A DNA stretch of 43,882 bases, from contig JAKUPL010000032.1 of the NCBI GenBank assembly GCA_022449455.1, positions 1-43,882 of the forward strand, in the 5' to 3' direction. How positions within the stretch are numbered: position 1 is the first letter of the stretch; each line of letters starts with the position of its first letter. Made by a program: the position numbers and the translations under genes. Origin of the DNA: Alcanivorax sp. GTDB taxonomy: Bacteria > Pseudomonadota > Gammaproteobacteria > Pseudomonadales > Alcanivoracaceae. This document shows, in pieces, positions 1 to 10,544 of this stretch. The notes below the pieces were generated by a model. The model was not told the DNA's origin, searched no databases, and was given only the letters and a program-made list of their open reading frames with translations.

Positions 1-897
1 GAGGGCGGGGCGCGGCGCCGTGCCGTCGATCCGGCGCGCCAGCCAGCCCCGCAGCGCGGCGGCGATGCGCTCCGGCTGGTCCTCCTGCACGTAGTGCAGC
101 GCGCGCCCCCCGTTCACCACCTCCAGATCGGCGATGCGCTGCGCCAGCCAGGCCACCCGGGTTCGGCCGAGCACCACGCCGGGCTGGAAATGCAGCAACA
201 GCATGGGCTGGGACATGGTCTCCAGGCCGGCCTCGATGTCGGTGATGGCGTCGTGGGCGTCGCCGGACCGGTCGTTGAGTGGCAATTCCGAAGGAAACAC
301 GCGGATCGGCCGGCGGCTGCGCGCGTCCGGGAAAGGCGCCCGGTAGGCGGCCATCACGCTGCGCGGCAGCGGTCGCAAAACGCTGAAACGCAGCACCACG
401 TCCACGAACAGGTTATGGCGCTGCAGCAGCCAGGGGGCCAGCCGCTTGTCCCGGAACGCGAACACCAGCGGCCGCGCCGCCAGCGGAAACTCTTCCCAAT
501 CGAAGGTGAACGGAAAGGTCTCCATGAAGCACAGCCGCGCCACCCGCTCGGGTTCCCGTTGCGCCAGCCGGAAACCCAGCGGGCCGCCCCAGTCGTGCAG
601 CACCAGGGTCAGATCGGTGAGCCCCAGGGCCGTCACGAATTCGAGAACATAGTGGTAATGGGTGAGAAAGCGGTAATCGATGTCCGGTTTGTCACTGCGG
701 CCGAAGCCGATCAGATCCAGCGCCACGCAGCGGTAATGCTGGCGCAGGGGTTTGATCACGTTGCGCCAAAGATAGCTGCTGGTGGGGTTGCCGTGCAGGA
801 ACAGCAGGGTGGGGCCCTGTCCTTCATCGATATAGTGCAGGCGGTGCCCATCGACGCTGTGATAGCGCGAGGTGAACGGGTAGTCGGCGAATCCCAT
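1..897 (-). CDS. Haloalkane dehalogenase, subfamily II (3' end outside window)
   Basis: Reading the minus strand from an ATG at 897 gives 299 codons with no stop before the window edge, so only the last few residues are missing. The product is an alpha/beta hydrolase with the full haloalkane dehalogenase active site: HGNPTSSYLWRN (halide-binding Asn37), HDWGG (nucleophile Asp102, halide-binding Trp103), FMETF (acid Glu126) and ALHYVQED (His268). Placing the acid after strand 6 and using the Asn/Trp halide pair is the signature of subfamily HLD-II (LinB, DhaA, DadB). The reaction is hydrolytic cleavage of carbon-halogen bonds, giving an alcohol and halide, in the cytoplasm. The cap-domain start (FDWEEFPLAAR) also resembles DhaA/LinB. 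No Shine-Dalgarno is obvious upstream. Divergent from the SET gene with about 70 bp between. An epoxide hydrolase is less likely because of the HLD-II residues. Substrate range cannot be read from the sequence. Confidence 0.88.
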   Translation of the reverse strand, partial: MGFADYPFTSRYHSVDGHRLHYIDEGQGPTLLFLHGNPTSSYLWRNVIKPLRQHYRCVALDLIGFGRSDKPDIDYRFLTHYHYVLEFVTALGLTDLTLVLHDWGGPLGFRLAQREPERVARLCFMETFPFTFDWEEFPLAARPLVFAFRDKRLAPWLLQRHNLFVDVVLRFSVLRPLPRSVMAAYRAPFPDARSRRPIRVFPSELPLNDRSGDAHDAITDIEAGLETMSQPMLLLHFQPGVVLGRTRVAWLAQRIADLEVVNGGRALHYVQEDQPERIAAALRGWLARRIDGTAPRPAL

Positions 898-965
898 GCC
901 ATGCGTCCCGGCGGCTTTTCTGGCAAGATGCCACGGCCCCGATCACCACTGCAAGCGTGAGGACC

Positions 966-1289
966 ATGGACAAACCCTTTGTGCGCAAGGACCTGGTTGA
1001 AGTAAAGCAAAGCCCGATCCATGGCCGGGGGCTGTTCGCCCGCGCCGCGATTCCCCGCGACACCGTGCTGGGGGTGCTCAAGACCCTGCCCGCCAAGGGC
1101 GACGGCCCCTATGTGCTGTGGCTGGACGACGAGGGCCAGGAGCGCTACCGGGTGCTTTGCGACCTTCGTTACATCAACCATGCCAAGAAGCCCAATGTGG
1201 CCTATTACGAAGACCTTACCGTGGTGGCCCTGAAAAACATCAAGGCCGGCCAGGAGCTGCTGCACGATTACGGCGAGGACTGGAGCTGA
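966..1289 (+). CDS. Small stand-alone SET-domain protein (putative lysine methyltransferase)
   Basis: A 107-residue protein (110 if the in-frame GTG at 957 is used) that is nearly all SET domain. It has the N-terminal SPIHGRGLFA motif, the central RYINHAKKPN motif corresponding to the eukaryotic RxxNHS cofactor/active-site knot, and the C-terminal GQELLHDYGEDW motif carrying the catalytic tyrosine region. SET proteins transfer methyl groups from SAM to lysine side chains. Bacterial stand-alone SET proteins are poorly characterised and the substrate here is unknown. No pre-SET or post-SET cysteine clusters are present. A GAGG sequence sits only 3 nt before the ATG at 966, and nothing clear precedes the GTG at 957, so the start is uncertain. 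It is convergent with rluA, 24 bp apart. Confidence 0.8.
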   Translation: MDKPFVRKDLVEVKQSPIHGRGLFARAAIPRDTVLGVLKTLPAKGDGPYVLWLDDEGQERYRVLCDLRYINHAKKPNVAYYEDLTVVALKNIKAGQELLHDYGEDWS

Positions 1290-1313
1290 TCGCGACTTCC
1301 GTGGCGAAAGGAT

Positions 1314-2019
1314 TCAGAACGGCACCGGCGAATGGAACCTGTTCCACAGGCCGGTGACCGGATGGTTGAACGCCAGGGTTTCCGCGTGCAGCAACAGGCG
1401 GTCGCTGAGCCCCAGCACCGCCGGCGGCGCGTACAGATCGCAGCCCAGAATCGGGTGGCCGATTTCCCGGCAATGAATACGCAGTTGATGACTGCGCCCG
1501 GTGACCGGCTCCAGCCGTAGCCGGGTGCGGTTCCGGGAAGCGTCCCGCCGCAGTACCCGCCAGCGGGTCAGCGCCGTCTTGCCGGACTCGAGGCACACTT
1601 TCTGCAGCGGCCGGTTGGGCCAGTCCGGACACAGCGGCAAATCAATCTCCCCTTCATCCTCCCGCACCAGACCGTCCACCACCGCCTGATAGGCCTTGGC
1701 CACCCGGCGTTGTTGGAAGGCCCGGCTCAGGGCGCTCTGCGCGTCCCGGGTGAGGGCGAACACCATCACCCCGGAGGTATCCAGGTCGAGCCGGTGCACC
1801 AGCCGCAGGTCCGGGTCGCGCCGCTTGAGCCGGGCGGTGACGCAATCCCGGTTCTCCGGGGCGCGGCCCGGCACACTGAGCAGAAACGGCGGTTTGTTGA
1901 CCACCAGGATATGCGCGTCGCGATACAGCTCGGTGACCGGTTCCCGGCATTCCGGCACGATATAGCGGTCCGGCTGCTCGGCCCGGGTAGGGCGCCGGGG
2001 CCGGACCGCCGGGTCCCGG

Positions 2020-2036
<17 letters not shown>
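1314..2036 (-). CDS. rluA: Dual-specificity rRNA/tRNA pseudouridine synthase RluA
   Basis: The protein carries the RluA-family core ILVVNKPPFLLSVPGR, the catalytic HRLDLDTSG (Asp84 from the TTG start), DWPNRPLQKVC, GRSHQLRIH and LLLHAETLAF. The DWPNRP-QKVC stretch is typical of RluA itself rather than RluC or RluD, and there is no N-terminal S4 domain. E. coli RluA makes pseudouridine at 23S rRNA 746 and at tRNA position 32. The longest reading starts at a TTG (2036) that overlaps the lon stop by 17 bp. A GTG at 1958 would give a length closer to E. coli RluA (219 aa), so the N-terminus is unsure. The overlap suggests translational coupling with lon. Confidence 0.88.
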
Positions 2037-4401
<2,365 letters not shown>

Positions 4402-4471
4402 TTCTCGACTCACTGACACGCCTGAAGAAAGTAAACGCAATGCCGTAGAAGTGGCGTCGGCCTCCGGCTTT

Positions 4472-5143
4472 TCAATCCCCGTCGACGATCAGCAGGTCGG
4501 CGCTCAGTGAGCGCGGGGTTTGCGTGCGGCGTTCCACCACCCGGGCGTTGAAATGCTGCTCGCAGCGTTCCGCCAACTGATAGAACGGCGAGCGGCCCGG
4601 GTCGGCGATGATGATCCGCTGCACGCCCTGGCCCAGGGCGCGGCGGATCAGGTTGAAAAGCACCGGGGTCAGTTCATCCCAGAAGCAGATGTCGGCGCCG
4701 GTGATCAGGTCCACGCCGTTGAGCCGCTGTTTGGTGAGCCGCTCGAAGCGGCAGCGCAGGGTCTCCACCTCCACCTTGTTGACCGCCGCGTGCAGGGCCA
4801 GATAGGGGAACACATCCGGGTCCGCGTCCACGGCGGTGACCCGGCAGCCGAGCCGCTTGGCGGCAAAAATCGAAAGCGGGCCCCAGCCGCAGCCGATGTC
4901 CATCAGATGGCTGCCCGGGCCGATCTCGCCGGCGCGGCGCCGGCGGCTCAGCTCGTCCATGATCAGAAAGCTGGAGTTCCACACCTTGTTGCCGTGGATC
5001 GACGGCGCGTGCTGGTTTTTGAGCCGGCGCACGGCGCGGTGGCCGCTACGCAGCAGGGTGATGCCACGGGTTTGCACGGTATGGGCTTCGCCGCGACGCA
5101 CGCGCGGCACTTCGAGATCGGGGAAATCGGAAAGCAGGGTCAT
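4472..5143 (-). CDS. Class I SAM-dependent methyltransferase, ETFB-KMT/METTL-like
   Basis: A 223-residue Rossmann-fold methyltransferase. SAM-binding motif I reads LMDIGCGWGPLSIFAA, followed by the acidic end of strand 2 (VTAVDADPD), then a GADICFWDE segment and IIADPGRSPF near the C-terminus. The preceding HGNKVWNSSFLIMDEL segment resembles the substrate-side region of protein-lysine methyltransferases of the METTL20/ETFB-KMT group, so a protein substrate is plausible but unproven. Cytoplasmic. No convincing Shine-Dalgarno precedes the ATG at 5143. Instead a long-loop inverted repeat (5150-5191) ends 6 nt upstream. It lies between the lipoprotein hydrolase gene and lon on the same strand and could be cotranscribed with either. 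Confidence 0.75.
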   Translation of the reverse strand: MTLLSDFPDLEVPRVRRGEAHTVQTRGITLLRSGHRAVRRLKNQHAPSIHGNKVWNSSFLIMDELSRRRRAGEIGPGSHLMDIGCGWGPLSIFAAKRLGCRVTAVDADPDVFPYLALHAAVNKVEVETLRCRFERLTKQRLNGVDLITGADICFWDELTPVLFNLIRRALGQGVQRIIIADPGRSPFYQLAERCEQHFNARVVERRTQTPRSLSADLLIVDGD

Positions 5144-5149
5144 GGGAGT

Positions 5150-5191
5150 CGCCGGCGCCTGAAAAAAGAAACGACCTTAAGGGCGCCGGCG
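5150..5191 (-). repeat. Perfect 10-bp inverted repeat next to the methyltransferase start
   Basis: CGCCGGCGCC at 5150-5159 is repeated in inverse at 5182-5191, separated by 22 nt rich in A/T (a poly-T stretch on the minus strand). In minus-strand RNA this would form a stem ending 6 nt before the ATG at 5143, covering the usual ribosome-binding region, with the U-rich loop exposed. It could be a leaky terminator after the hydrolase gene or a translational control hairpin. No function is established. Confidence 0.5.
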
Positions 5192-5211
5192 GGGTTGATC
5201 AAGTGAACCGA

Positions 5212-6168
5212 TCAGTGCGCGGACCCGGGCTGCACGTCGCGCCAGAATTCGTCGAACGCTTCGGCGCTGGGTTCCGGCGCCTCGGTCATCGGGATGTGAC
5301 CCACCTCGTCGAGAATCACCGCGCGGCTGTTCGGCAGTTCCTCCTGAAAGGCCTCCACGTTGTCCAGGCTCAGCAGGCGGTCTTCCCGGCCCCACAGAAT
5401 CAGCGTGGGGGTCTCGATGCGCGGCAGCACGCCACGGCCCTGCAGGCGCATGGCCGGGTCCAGATTCATGTCCCGCCACACCTTTTCCGCCACGTCCGCG
5501 TTGGCGGCTTTTTCCTTGCCCATTTCGGTGATCACGAAACCGGGCACGCCCACCGACTGGCTGGAGGCCCAGTCCAGGGTGGTATGGAACTGCTCGGCGC
5601 TGTGCGGAATCAGCGGATTTTTGTCGGATTGCTCCAGGGTGTTGAGAAACTCGGCGGTCTGCAGGGTGATGCCGGCGGAGTCCACCAGACCCAGGGACAG
5701 CAGGCGGTTCGGCTGGCGGCGCGCCATTTCGATGGCGATGGCGCCGCCCATGGAGTTGCCGGCCACATGGAAACGTTCCACCTGCATCTCGTCGAGCAGC
5801 GCGAACACCCGCTCGGCCTGCTCGCTGATGCCGTAGTTCATGTCGGCGGTGCGCGGCGTGGTGCGGCCGTGGCCGGGCAGGTCGGGGATCACGAAGTAAT
5901 AGTCGCCCTGCAGTTCATTGGCGAAATGCAGCCAGTTGGTGCCGTCGGCGCCGAAACCGTGGATCAGCACCACCACCGGAGCGTCCACGTCGCCCTTGCT
6001 GGTGAGCAGGTGCCAATCGAGCCCGTCGTCGGTTTCCACCCGGCGGTCTTCCAGCCCGGCGCGCCATTTCTCGAAAGCCATGCCTTCCTGGTAGGCCCAG
6101 TGGCGGGTGGTGTCGCAGCCGCCGAGCAGCGCCACCGCCACCAACAGCAAAATCCTGCGTATCGCCAT
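5212..6168 (-). CDS. Alpha/beta hydrolase lipoprotein
   Basis: A 318-residue alpha/beta hydrolase with a lipoprotein signal peptide: hydrophobic residues 5-14 then the lipobox LLGGC, giving lipidated Cys18. Residue 19 is Asp (CD), the classic inner-membrane retention signal in enteric bacteria, though rules differ in pseudomonads. The catalytic triad is visible: Ser139 in GNSMGG, Asp263 in WGREDRL and His291 in VGHIPM, with the oxyanion motif HGFG. It is related to esterases and lipases of the LipG/C-C hydrolase group, and the substrate is not predictable. A good ribosome-binding site (AGGGAG) precedes the ATG. It sits downstream of the DMT permease on the same strand after about 100 bp. Confidence 0.82.
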   Translation of the reverse strand: MAIRRILLLVAVALLGGCDTTRHWAYQEGMAFEKWRAGLEDRRVETDDGLDWHLLTSKGDVDAPVVVLIHGFGADGTNWLHFANELQGDYYFVIPDLPGHGRTTPRTADMNYGISEQAERVFALLDEMQVERFHVAGNSMGGAIAIEMARRQPNRLLSLGLVDSAGITLQTAEFLNTLEQSDKNPLIPHSAEQFHTTLDWASSQSVGVPGFVITEMGKEKAANADVAEKVWRDMNLDPAMRLQGRGVLPRIETPTLILWGREDRLLSLDNVEAFQEELPNSRAVILDEVGHIPMTEAPEPSAEAFDEFWRDVQPGSAH

Positions 6169-6272
6169 GCCGTTCTCCCTTTGTTGTCGGATTGTTGTCG
6201 TCCTTGGGAAGGGTCAGCGTAGTTGATCCGCGTGGCGCTGGGCACCGCTGGAAAGGTCAAAAATCGGTAAAT

Positions 6273-7163
6273 CTAGCGGGTCTTCAGGTTCCAGACGCCG
6301 GCGCCGATGATCAGCAGGGTGCCGAGCACGGTGGAGAGCACCAGGGTTTCGCCCCAGAACAGCCAGCCCAACAGCGCCGCCCAGATCACCGCCGCGTAGT
6401 TGTAAACGCCCACCTGCCCGGGGCGGGCCAGTTGATAGGCGGTGGTCATGGCGAACTGACCGCCGATCGCCACCAGGCCGATGGCCAGCAGCCACAGGCA
6501 TTCGGTGCCGGTGGGCCACTGATTCACCCGCAACAGCAGCGAGGCGGAAATCACCGTGGCGAACAGGGAAAAATAAAACACCACCCGGTGGGCCGGCTCG
6601 CTGGCCGCCATGCGGCGGATGCTGACCTTGGCCACGCTCATGATCAGCGCCCCGGCCAGGGCCACCAGCATCACCGGATCCACGTTGCCCTGGTCGGCGC
6701 GCATGATGAACCCCACGCCCACGAAGCCCAGGGCGATGGCGATCCAGGTATGGATGCTGATGCCGTCGCGCAGCCACAGCCAGGCCACCAGCGGCAGAAA
6801 GAACGGCACCGTCATTTTCACCAGCACCGCCTCCGCCAGCGGGATATGGGCGATGGTGAAGAAAAAGCAGAACATGGCGGTGACGCCGGTGAAGCCGCGA
6901 ATGAAGTGCAGGCCGATATGGCGGGTGCCGAGGTCGCGGATCCCGCCGCTGGCCACCAGAATCGGCATCAGCACCAGCAGACCGCACAGATTGCGGCCGA
7001 ACACGATCACCTCGGTGGGCAGGGTCTCGGAGACGTGCTTGATCAGCGCCGCCATCACCGCCAGCAGCCCTTCGCCGAGAATCAGCAGCAGGGCACCGCG
7101 CAGGGGCTGGTCCACCGGCGCGCCGGTGGACCGCTCGGCGCTCACGGGGCGGGACGGGCCCAC
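6273..7163 (-). CDS. EamA/DMT-family permease
   Basis: A 296-residue integral membrane protein with ten predicted hydrophobic segments arranged as two EamA halves, the usual drug/metabolite transporter layout. The first half contains the conserved RNLCGLLVL and [16 protein letters not shown] segments, and the second contains [19 protein letters not shown] and LLGWLFWGE, typical of RarD/YdcZ-like exporters. Members export or import amino acids, nucleotide sugars or other small metabolites across the inner membrane. The substrate here is unknown. It starts with GTG at 7163 and overlaps the rimO stop by 22 bp, so it is probably translated from the same message. Confidence 0.82.
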   Translation of the reverse strand: MGPSRPVSAERSTGAPVDQPLRGALLLILGEGLLAVMAALIKHVSETLPTEVIVFGRNLCGLLVLMPILVASGGIRDLGTRHIGLHFIRGFTGVTAMFCFFFTIAHIPLAEAVLVKMTVPFFLPLVAWLWLRDGISIHTWIAIALGFVGVGFIMRADQGNVDPVMLVALAGALIMSVAKVSIRRMAASEPAHRVVFYFSLFATVISASLLLRVNQWPTGTECLWLLAIGLVAIGGQFAMTTAYQLARPGQVGVYNYAAVIWAALLGWLFWGETLVLSTVLGTLLIIGAGVWNLKTR

Positions 7164-8458
7164 AGGTCGTGATCGTCCGCGTCCTCGACGATGACGTTGA
7201 GGCGCTGGCCGGGCCGCAGATCAGCGACGCCGGGCAGATGCACCTGGCCGTCGATTTCCGGCGCGTCGCCCTGGGAGCGGGCCAGAGCGCCGTCCGGGCC
7301 GGCTTCGTCCACCAGCACTTCCAGAGTGCGGCCGATCTTGCGCTGCAGCTTGTCGGCGCTGATCCGCGCCTGCACGTTCATAAAGCGCTCCTGGCGCTCC
7401 AGGGCCAGGTCCTCGTCCACCGGGTCGGGCAGGGCATTGGCGGCGGCGCCGTCCACCGGCGAATAGGTGAAGCAGCCCACCCGGTCCAGTTGCGCCTCCT
7501 CCAGCCAGTCCAGAAGCCGCTCGAAATCGTCGTCGGTCTCGCCGGGGAAGCCGACGATAAAGGTGCTGCGCAGGGTGATGTCCGGGCAGATCTGCCGCCA
7601 GCGGCGGATCCGCTCCAGGCTGTTCTCGGCATGGGCCGGGCGCTTCATGGCTTTGAGAATGCGCGGGCTGGCGTGCTGAAACGGGATATCCAGATAGGGC
7701 AGGATATGGCCCTCGGCCATCATCGGGATGATGTCGTCCACGTGCGGATAGGGGTACACGTAGTGCAGCCGCACCCAGGCGCCCAGCCGGCCCAGCGCCT
7801 GGCACAGCTCCAGCATGCGGGTCTTCACCGGCATGCCCTGCCAGAAGCCGGTCTGGTATTTGCGGTCCACGCCGTAGGCGCTGGTGTCCTGGCTGATCAC
7901 CAGCAGCTCCTGCACGCCGGCCTTGACCAGCCGCTCGGCCTCGTCGAGCACGTCGCCCACCGGCCGGGAATCCAGCTTGCCGCGCATGCTGGGGATGATG
8001 CAGAAGCTGCACTTGTGGTTGCAGCCCTCGGAAATCTTCAGGTAGGCGTAATGGCGCGGGGTCAGCTTGATGCCCTGGGGCGGCACCAGATCCATGAACG
8101 GGTCGTGGTCGCGGCTGGGCGGCACCACCTGGTGGACCGCGCCGACCACCTGCTCGTACTGCTGCGGGCCGGTCACCGCCAGCACCGACGGATGGGCCTG
8201 GCGGATCACGGACTCTTCCACGCCCATGCAGCCGGTGACGATCACCTTGCCGTTCTCGGCCAGCGCCTCGCCGATGGCGTCCAGGGACTCGGCCTTGGCG
8301 TCGTCGATAAAGCCGCAGGTATTGACCACCACCACATCGGCGTCGTCATAGCTGGCGGTGACCTGATAACCTTCGGTGCGCAGCTGGGTGAGAATGCGCT
8401 CCGAGTCGACCAGCGCCTTGGGGCAACCCAGGCTTACGAACCCTACTTTTCCGGACAT
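7142..8458 (-). CDS. rimO: Ribosomal protein S12 methylthiotransferase RimO
   Basis: A 438-residue radical-SAM methylthiotransferase. The N-terminal UPF0004 domain has the three cluster cysteines Cys12 (SLGCPK), Cys48 (NTCGF) and Cys77 (GCMG). The radical-SAM motif CNHKCSFC supplies Cys146, Cys150 and Cys153. A C-terminal TRAM domain ends the protein. Spacing matches E. coli RimO, which methylthiolates Asp89 (E. coli numbering) of ribosomal protein S12. MiaB is excluded by the [12 protein letters not shown] start and overall length. An ATG at 8458 with GAGG 6-7 nt upstream is preferred over an in-frame ATG at 8485. Divergent from thpR. Confidence 0.96.
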   Translation of the reverse strand: MSGKVGFVSLGCPKALVDSERILTQLRTEGYQVTASYDDADVVVVNTCGFIDDAKAESLDAIGEALAENGKVIVTGCMGVEESVIRQAHPSVLAVTGPQQYEQVVGAVHQVVPPSRDHDPFMDLVPPQGIKLTPRHYAYLKISEGCNHKCSFCIIPSMRGKLDSRPVGDVLDEAERLVKAGVQELLVISQDTSAYGVDRKYQTGFWQGMPVKTRMLELCQALGRLGAWVRLHYVYPYPHVDDIIPMMAEGHILPYLDIPFQHASPRILKAMKRPAHAENSLERIRRWRQICPDITLRSTFIVGFPGETDDDFERLLDWLEEAQLDRVGCFTYSPVDGAAANALPDPVDEDLALERQERFMNVQARISADKLQRKIGRTLEVLVDEAGPDGALARSQGDAPEIDGQVHLPGVADLRPGQRLNVIVEDADDHDLWARPAP

Positions 8459-8543
8459 AGACACCTCGAACTTGGGGTGCGGCATTCTAACGCCGGGTCA
8501 TCGCCCTGACCATCCATGGCCGGTCCCTGGAGGAACCTCTGGA

Positions 8544-9059
8544 ATGCGCTGTTTCATTGCCGTTCCGGTGAGCGCCGGGCTTGCCGCCACGCTGGGCGAG
8601 GTGCCCGGCCCCGGCCATGGCCGGGCGGTGGCCGCCGCCGACCTGCACCTGACCCTGGCGTTTCTGGGCGAGCGAGGGGAGGAGTGGGCGCGGGCCCGGT
8701 GGCCGTTGCTGGCCGAGCTGGCCAGCGGCTTGCCGGCCTTCACGCTGACGCTGCCCGACGCCGGCCCGTTTCCCGGCCCCGGCGGCCGCTTCTGGGCAGC
8801 CCGGGTGGCCCCGGAGCCGGCGCTGACGGCGCTTCATGGGCGGCTCTGGCGGGCCCTGGCGGAGGCCGGCGTGGAGCCGGAGCCGCGTGCCTTTCTGCCC
8901 CATGTGACTCTGGCCCGGCTGGGGCGCGCTACCCGGGCGGCGGCGGTCCCCGGCCCCTGGCGGATGCCGGTGTCGAGCCTGGCGTTCTACGAGAGCCCGC
9001 CGGCGGGCGGCGGTTATCGGATTCTCGCCCAGTGGCCGATGGGTGGCCCACCGACCTGA
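8544..9059 (+). CDS. thpR: RNA 2',3'-cyclic phosphodiesterase (LigT/ThpR)
   Basis: A 171-residue two-histidine phosphoesterase. The two catalytic HxTx motifs are HLTL (His35, Thr37) and HVTL (His120, Thr122), and the N-terminus MRCFIAVPV is typical of the LigT family. These enzymes hydrolyse 2',3'-cyclic phosphate RNA ends to 2'-phosphate and can ligate tRNA half-molecules in vitro. The ATG at 8544 is chosen because GGAGGA lies about 9 nt upstream, and longer in-frame starts run into the rimO promoter side. It ends 6 bp from the convergent anti-sigma gene with no terminator visible. Confidence 0.9.
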   Translation: MRCFIAVPVSAGLAATLGEVPGPGHGRAVAAADLHLTLAFLGERGEEWARARWPLLAELASGLPAFTLTLPDAGPFPGPGGRFWAARVAPEPALTALHGRLWRALAEAGVEPEPRAFLPHVTLARLGRATRAAAVPGPWRMPVSSLAFYESPPAGGGYRILAQWPMGGPPT

Positions 9060-9065
9060 GGGCGT

Positions 9066-9935
9066 TCAGGCACCGGGAATGGTCGGCGCGGCGCGCTCCG
9101 GCGTGGCCAGGCCGGCGTCCTGGGGCAGGGGGCGTCCCTGCACGCCGCCGGACGCCGGCGCCCCGGGCAGGGGTTGGATGGGCGGCACCGACCCGTCCGG
9201 CAGTGGCCCCTCCGGCAACGATGGCGTCGGCAGCGGGGTGGCCTCATTGGGCAGGGGCGCCAGCCGACCGCGCATTTCCAGCGCCAGGCCGGTAAGGTGG
9301 GCCAGGCCGCCGTCGCCCACCAGCACATAGTTGCGCTCACCCTGGCTCCAGCGCACCAGCGGCCGCTCCTGGCGGGACATCACATGGAACCAGCCGTCGT
9401 CCACGCTGGCCCCGCGATTCATTTCGTAGAGCGCCACCTCCCGGCCTTGGGGATCCCGGTAGCGGTACTCCACCAGGCGGTCGCCGTCGATCTGCACATT
9501 GCGACGGGACACCGGCTCCAGATCCAGGCCCTGGAACGGCGCCGGTGGTGCCGGGCCCAGGCTGACCGCACCGGGCGCGCCGGCGTAGGCGCGCAGGGCC
9601 AGTTCCGTGAAATCCAACGGCGCCACGCCGGTGCCGCGCCAGACCAGCACCGACAGCACCGTGCCGGTGGCCAGCCCGGCGGCGGCCACCCAGGTCCAGC
9701 GCCGTCGGGGCGCGGGCGACGGGGCCGACACCGGTCGCAGGAACACCGGGTCCAGCGCCCGTTGCAGCGCCGCCTCGCGGCGCCAGTAGGCGTGGATACG
9801 GTCGGCGTATTCTGGGTAGGCACGCAGTTGTCGGGCCACCTGGCGCGCGCGATGGCGGGGCAACTGGCCGTCGGCGAAGGCGCCGAGTTCCTGGTCGGTC
9901 ACCGCGTGGTGGGAGGCTCGGTTCAGGGGCCACAT
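9066..9935 (-). CDS. Single-pass transmembrane anti-sigma factor with proline-rich periplasmic tail
   Basis: A 289-residue protein encoded directly after an ECF sigma gene, with stop and start sharing one base (TAATG). Residues 1-55 resemble the cytoplasmic anti-sigma domain (VTDQELGAFADGQLP). Residues 80-99 form one membrane helix. Residues about 105-225 are a periplasmic domain with a DGWFHVMSRQ segment followed by a RWSQGERNYVLVGDGG segment, reminiscent of the periplasmic regions of RseA/RsiW-like transmembrane regulators. There is no HxxxCxxC zinc anti-sigma motif. The last about 60 residues are rich in Pro and Gly (repeated PLP), unusual for this family. Inferred role: hold the sigma factor at the membrane until an envelope signal releases it. 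Confidence 0.82.
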   Translation of the reverse strand: MWPLNRASHHAVTDQELGAFADGQLPRHRARQVARQLRAYPEYADRIHAYWRREAALQRALDPVFLRPVSAPSPAPRRRWTWVAAAGLATGTVLSVLVWRGTGVAPLDFTELALRAYAGAPGAVSLGPAPPAPFQGLDLEPVSRRNVQIDGDRLVEYRYRDPQGREVALYEMNRGASVDDGWFHVMSRQERPLVRWSQGERNYVLVGDGGLAHLTGLALEMRGRLAPLPNEATPLPTPSLPEGPLPDGSVPPIQPLPGAPASGGVQGRPLPQDAGLATPERAAPTIPGA

Positions 9936-10450
9936 TATTTCACCCTCTTCAGTACCTGGCGGGGCCGGGGCTCGGCGGCCCGGTCGCGCTGTTGGCGCAG
10001 GGTTTCCCGCGCCCGGGACAACCGTGAACGCAGAGTACCCACCTTGATGCCCAGAATCCGCGCCGCCTCGCGATAGCCGGGATTTTCCAGCGCCACCAGC
10101 AGCAGGGCGGCACGCTGTTCGGTGGGCAGACGGTCCAGATCTTCCAGCGCCCGCAGGCATTCCGCGTGGTCTTCCTGCCGGGGCGCCACCGCCTGATCCA
10201 GACCGGCGTCCGGGTCCACCACCTCGCGCCGCCGTGGCGCCGAGGCACGCTGATTCAGATAGAGCCGGTACAACATGCGGAACAGCCAGGCCCGCAGGCG
10301 ACCGCCGGGCCGCCACAGGTGGCGCTTGCGCAGCGCCCGTTCCAGGCAATCCTGTACCAGGTCGTCGGCCTGGGTCGGGTCGCCGCACAACGCCAGCGCG
10401 TAGCGTCGTAGGTGGGGAATCTGATCACAAACCTGCTGCTCGTAGCTCAT
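9935..10450 (-). CDS. ECF-type RNA polymerase sigma factor
   Basis: A 171-residue extracytoplasmic-function sigma factor. Region 2 spans about residues 7-72, with the QADDLVQDCLERAL core-binding helix and LRAWLFRMLYRLYLNQRA. Region 4 spans about 98-152, with LPTEQRAALLLVALENPGYREAARILGIK and the recognition helix VGTLRSRLSRAR. No C-terminal extension. The ATG at 10450 has GGGAG 5-6 nt upstream. Longer in-frame readings would run through the promoter. It is cotranscribed with the membrane anti-sigma gene. A GGAACC-N17-GTTGGT promoter about 42 nt upstream of the start codon, repeated in the divergent direction, indicates autoregulation. Confidence 0.92.
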   Translation of the reverse strand: MSYEQQVCDQIPHLRRYALALCGDPTQADDLVQDCLERALRKRHLWRPGGRLRAWLFRMLYRLYLNQRASAPRRREVVDPDAGLDQAVAPRQEDHAECLRALEDLDRLPTEQRAALLLVALENPGYREAARILGIKVGTLRSRLSRARETLRQQRDRAAEPRPRQVLKRVK

Positions 10451-10491
10451 CACGCTCCCTGTGCCGGTGCGCCGGCGTTGCACGTACCTTA

Positions 10492-10520
10492 ACCAACAGT
10501 GAGCGGGCCGGTTTGGTTCC
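10492..10520 (-). promoter_or_regulatory. Putative ECF-sigma promoter for the sigma/anti-sigma operon
   Basis: On the minus strand, GGAACC (10520-10515) is followed by exactly 17 nt and GTTGGT (10497-10492). GGAAC is the common -35 element of ECF sigma factors. The -10 side ends 41 nt before the sigma ATG. An identical pair of hexamers at the same spacing faces the other way at 10545-10573. Assignment to the adjacent sigma factor is inference from position and duplication. Confidence 0.72.
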
Positions 10521-10544
10521 GTGGGCGTCGGGGACAAAAAATCC

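Noticed and set aside
1332-1337. Another GGAACC as an ECF promoter
   Set aside because: No GTTGGT-like hexamer follows at 17 nt and it lies within rluA.
5195-5202. TTGATCAA as a possible Anr box
   Set aside because: The two half-sites touch, without the 4-nt spacer needed for FNR-type binding.
9936-10388. N-terminal extension of the anti-sigma frame up to 10388
   Set aside because: It would overlap the whole sigma gene in another frame. The ATG at 9935 with GAGGG upstream and TAATG coupling is the better start.
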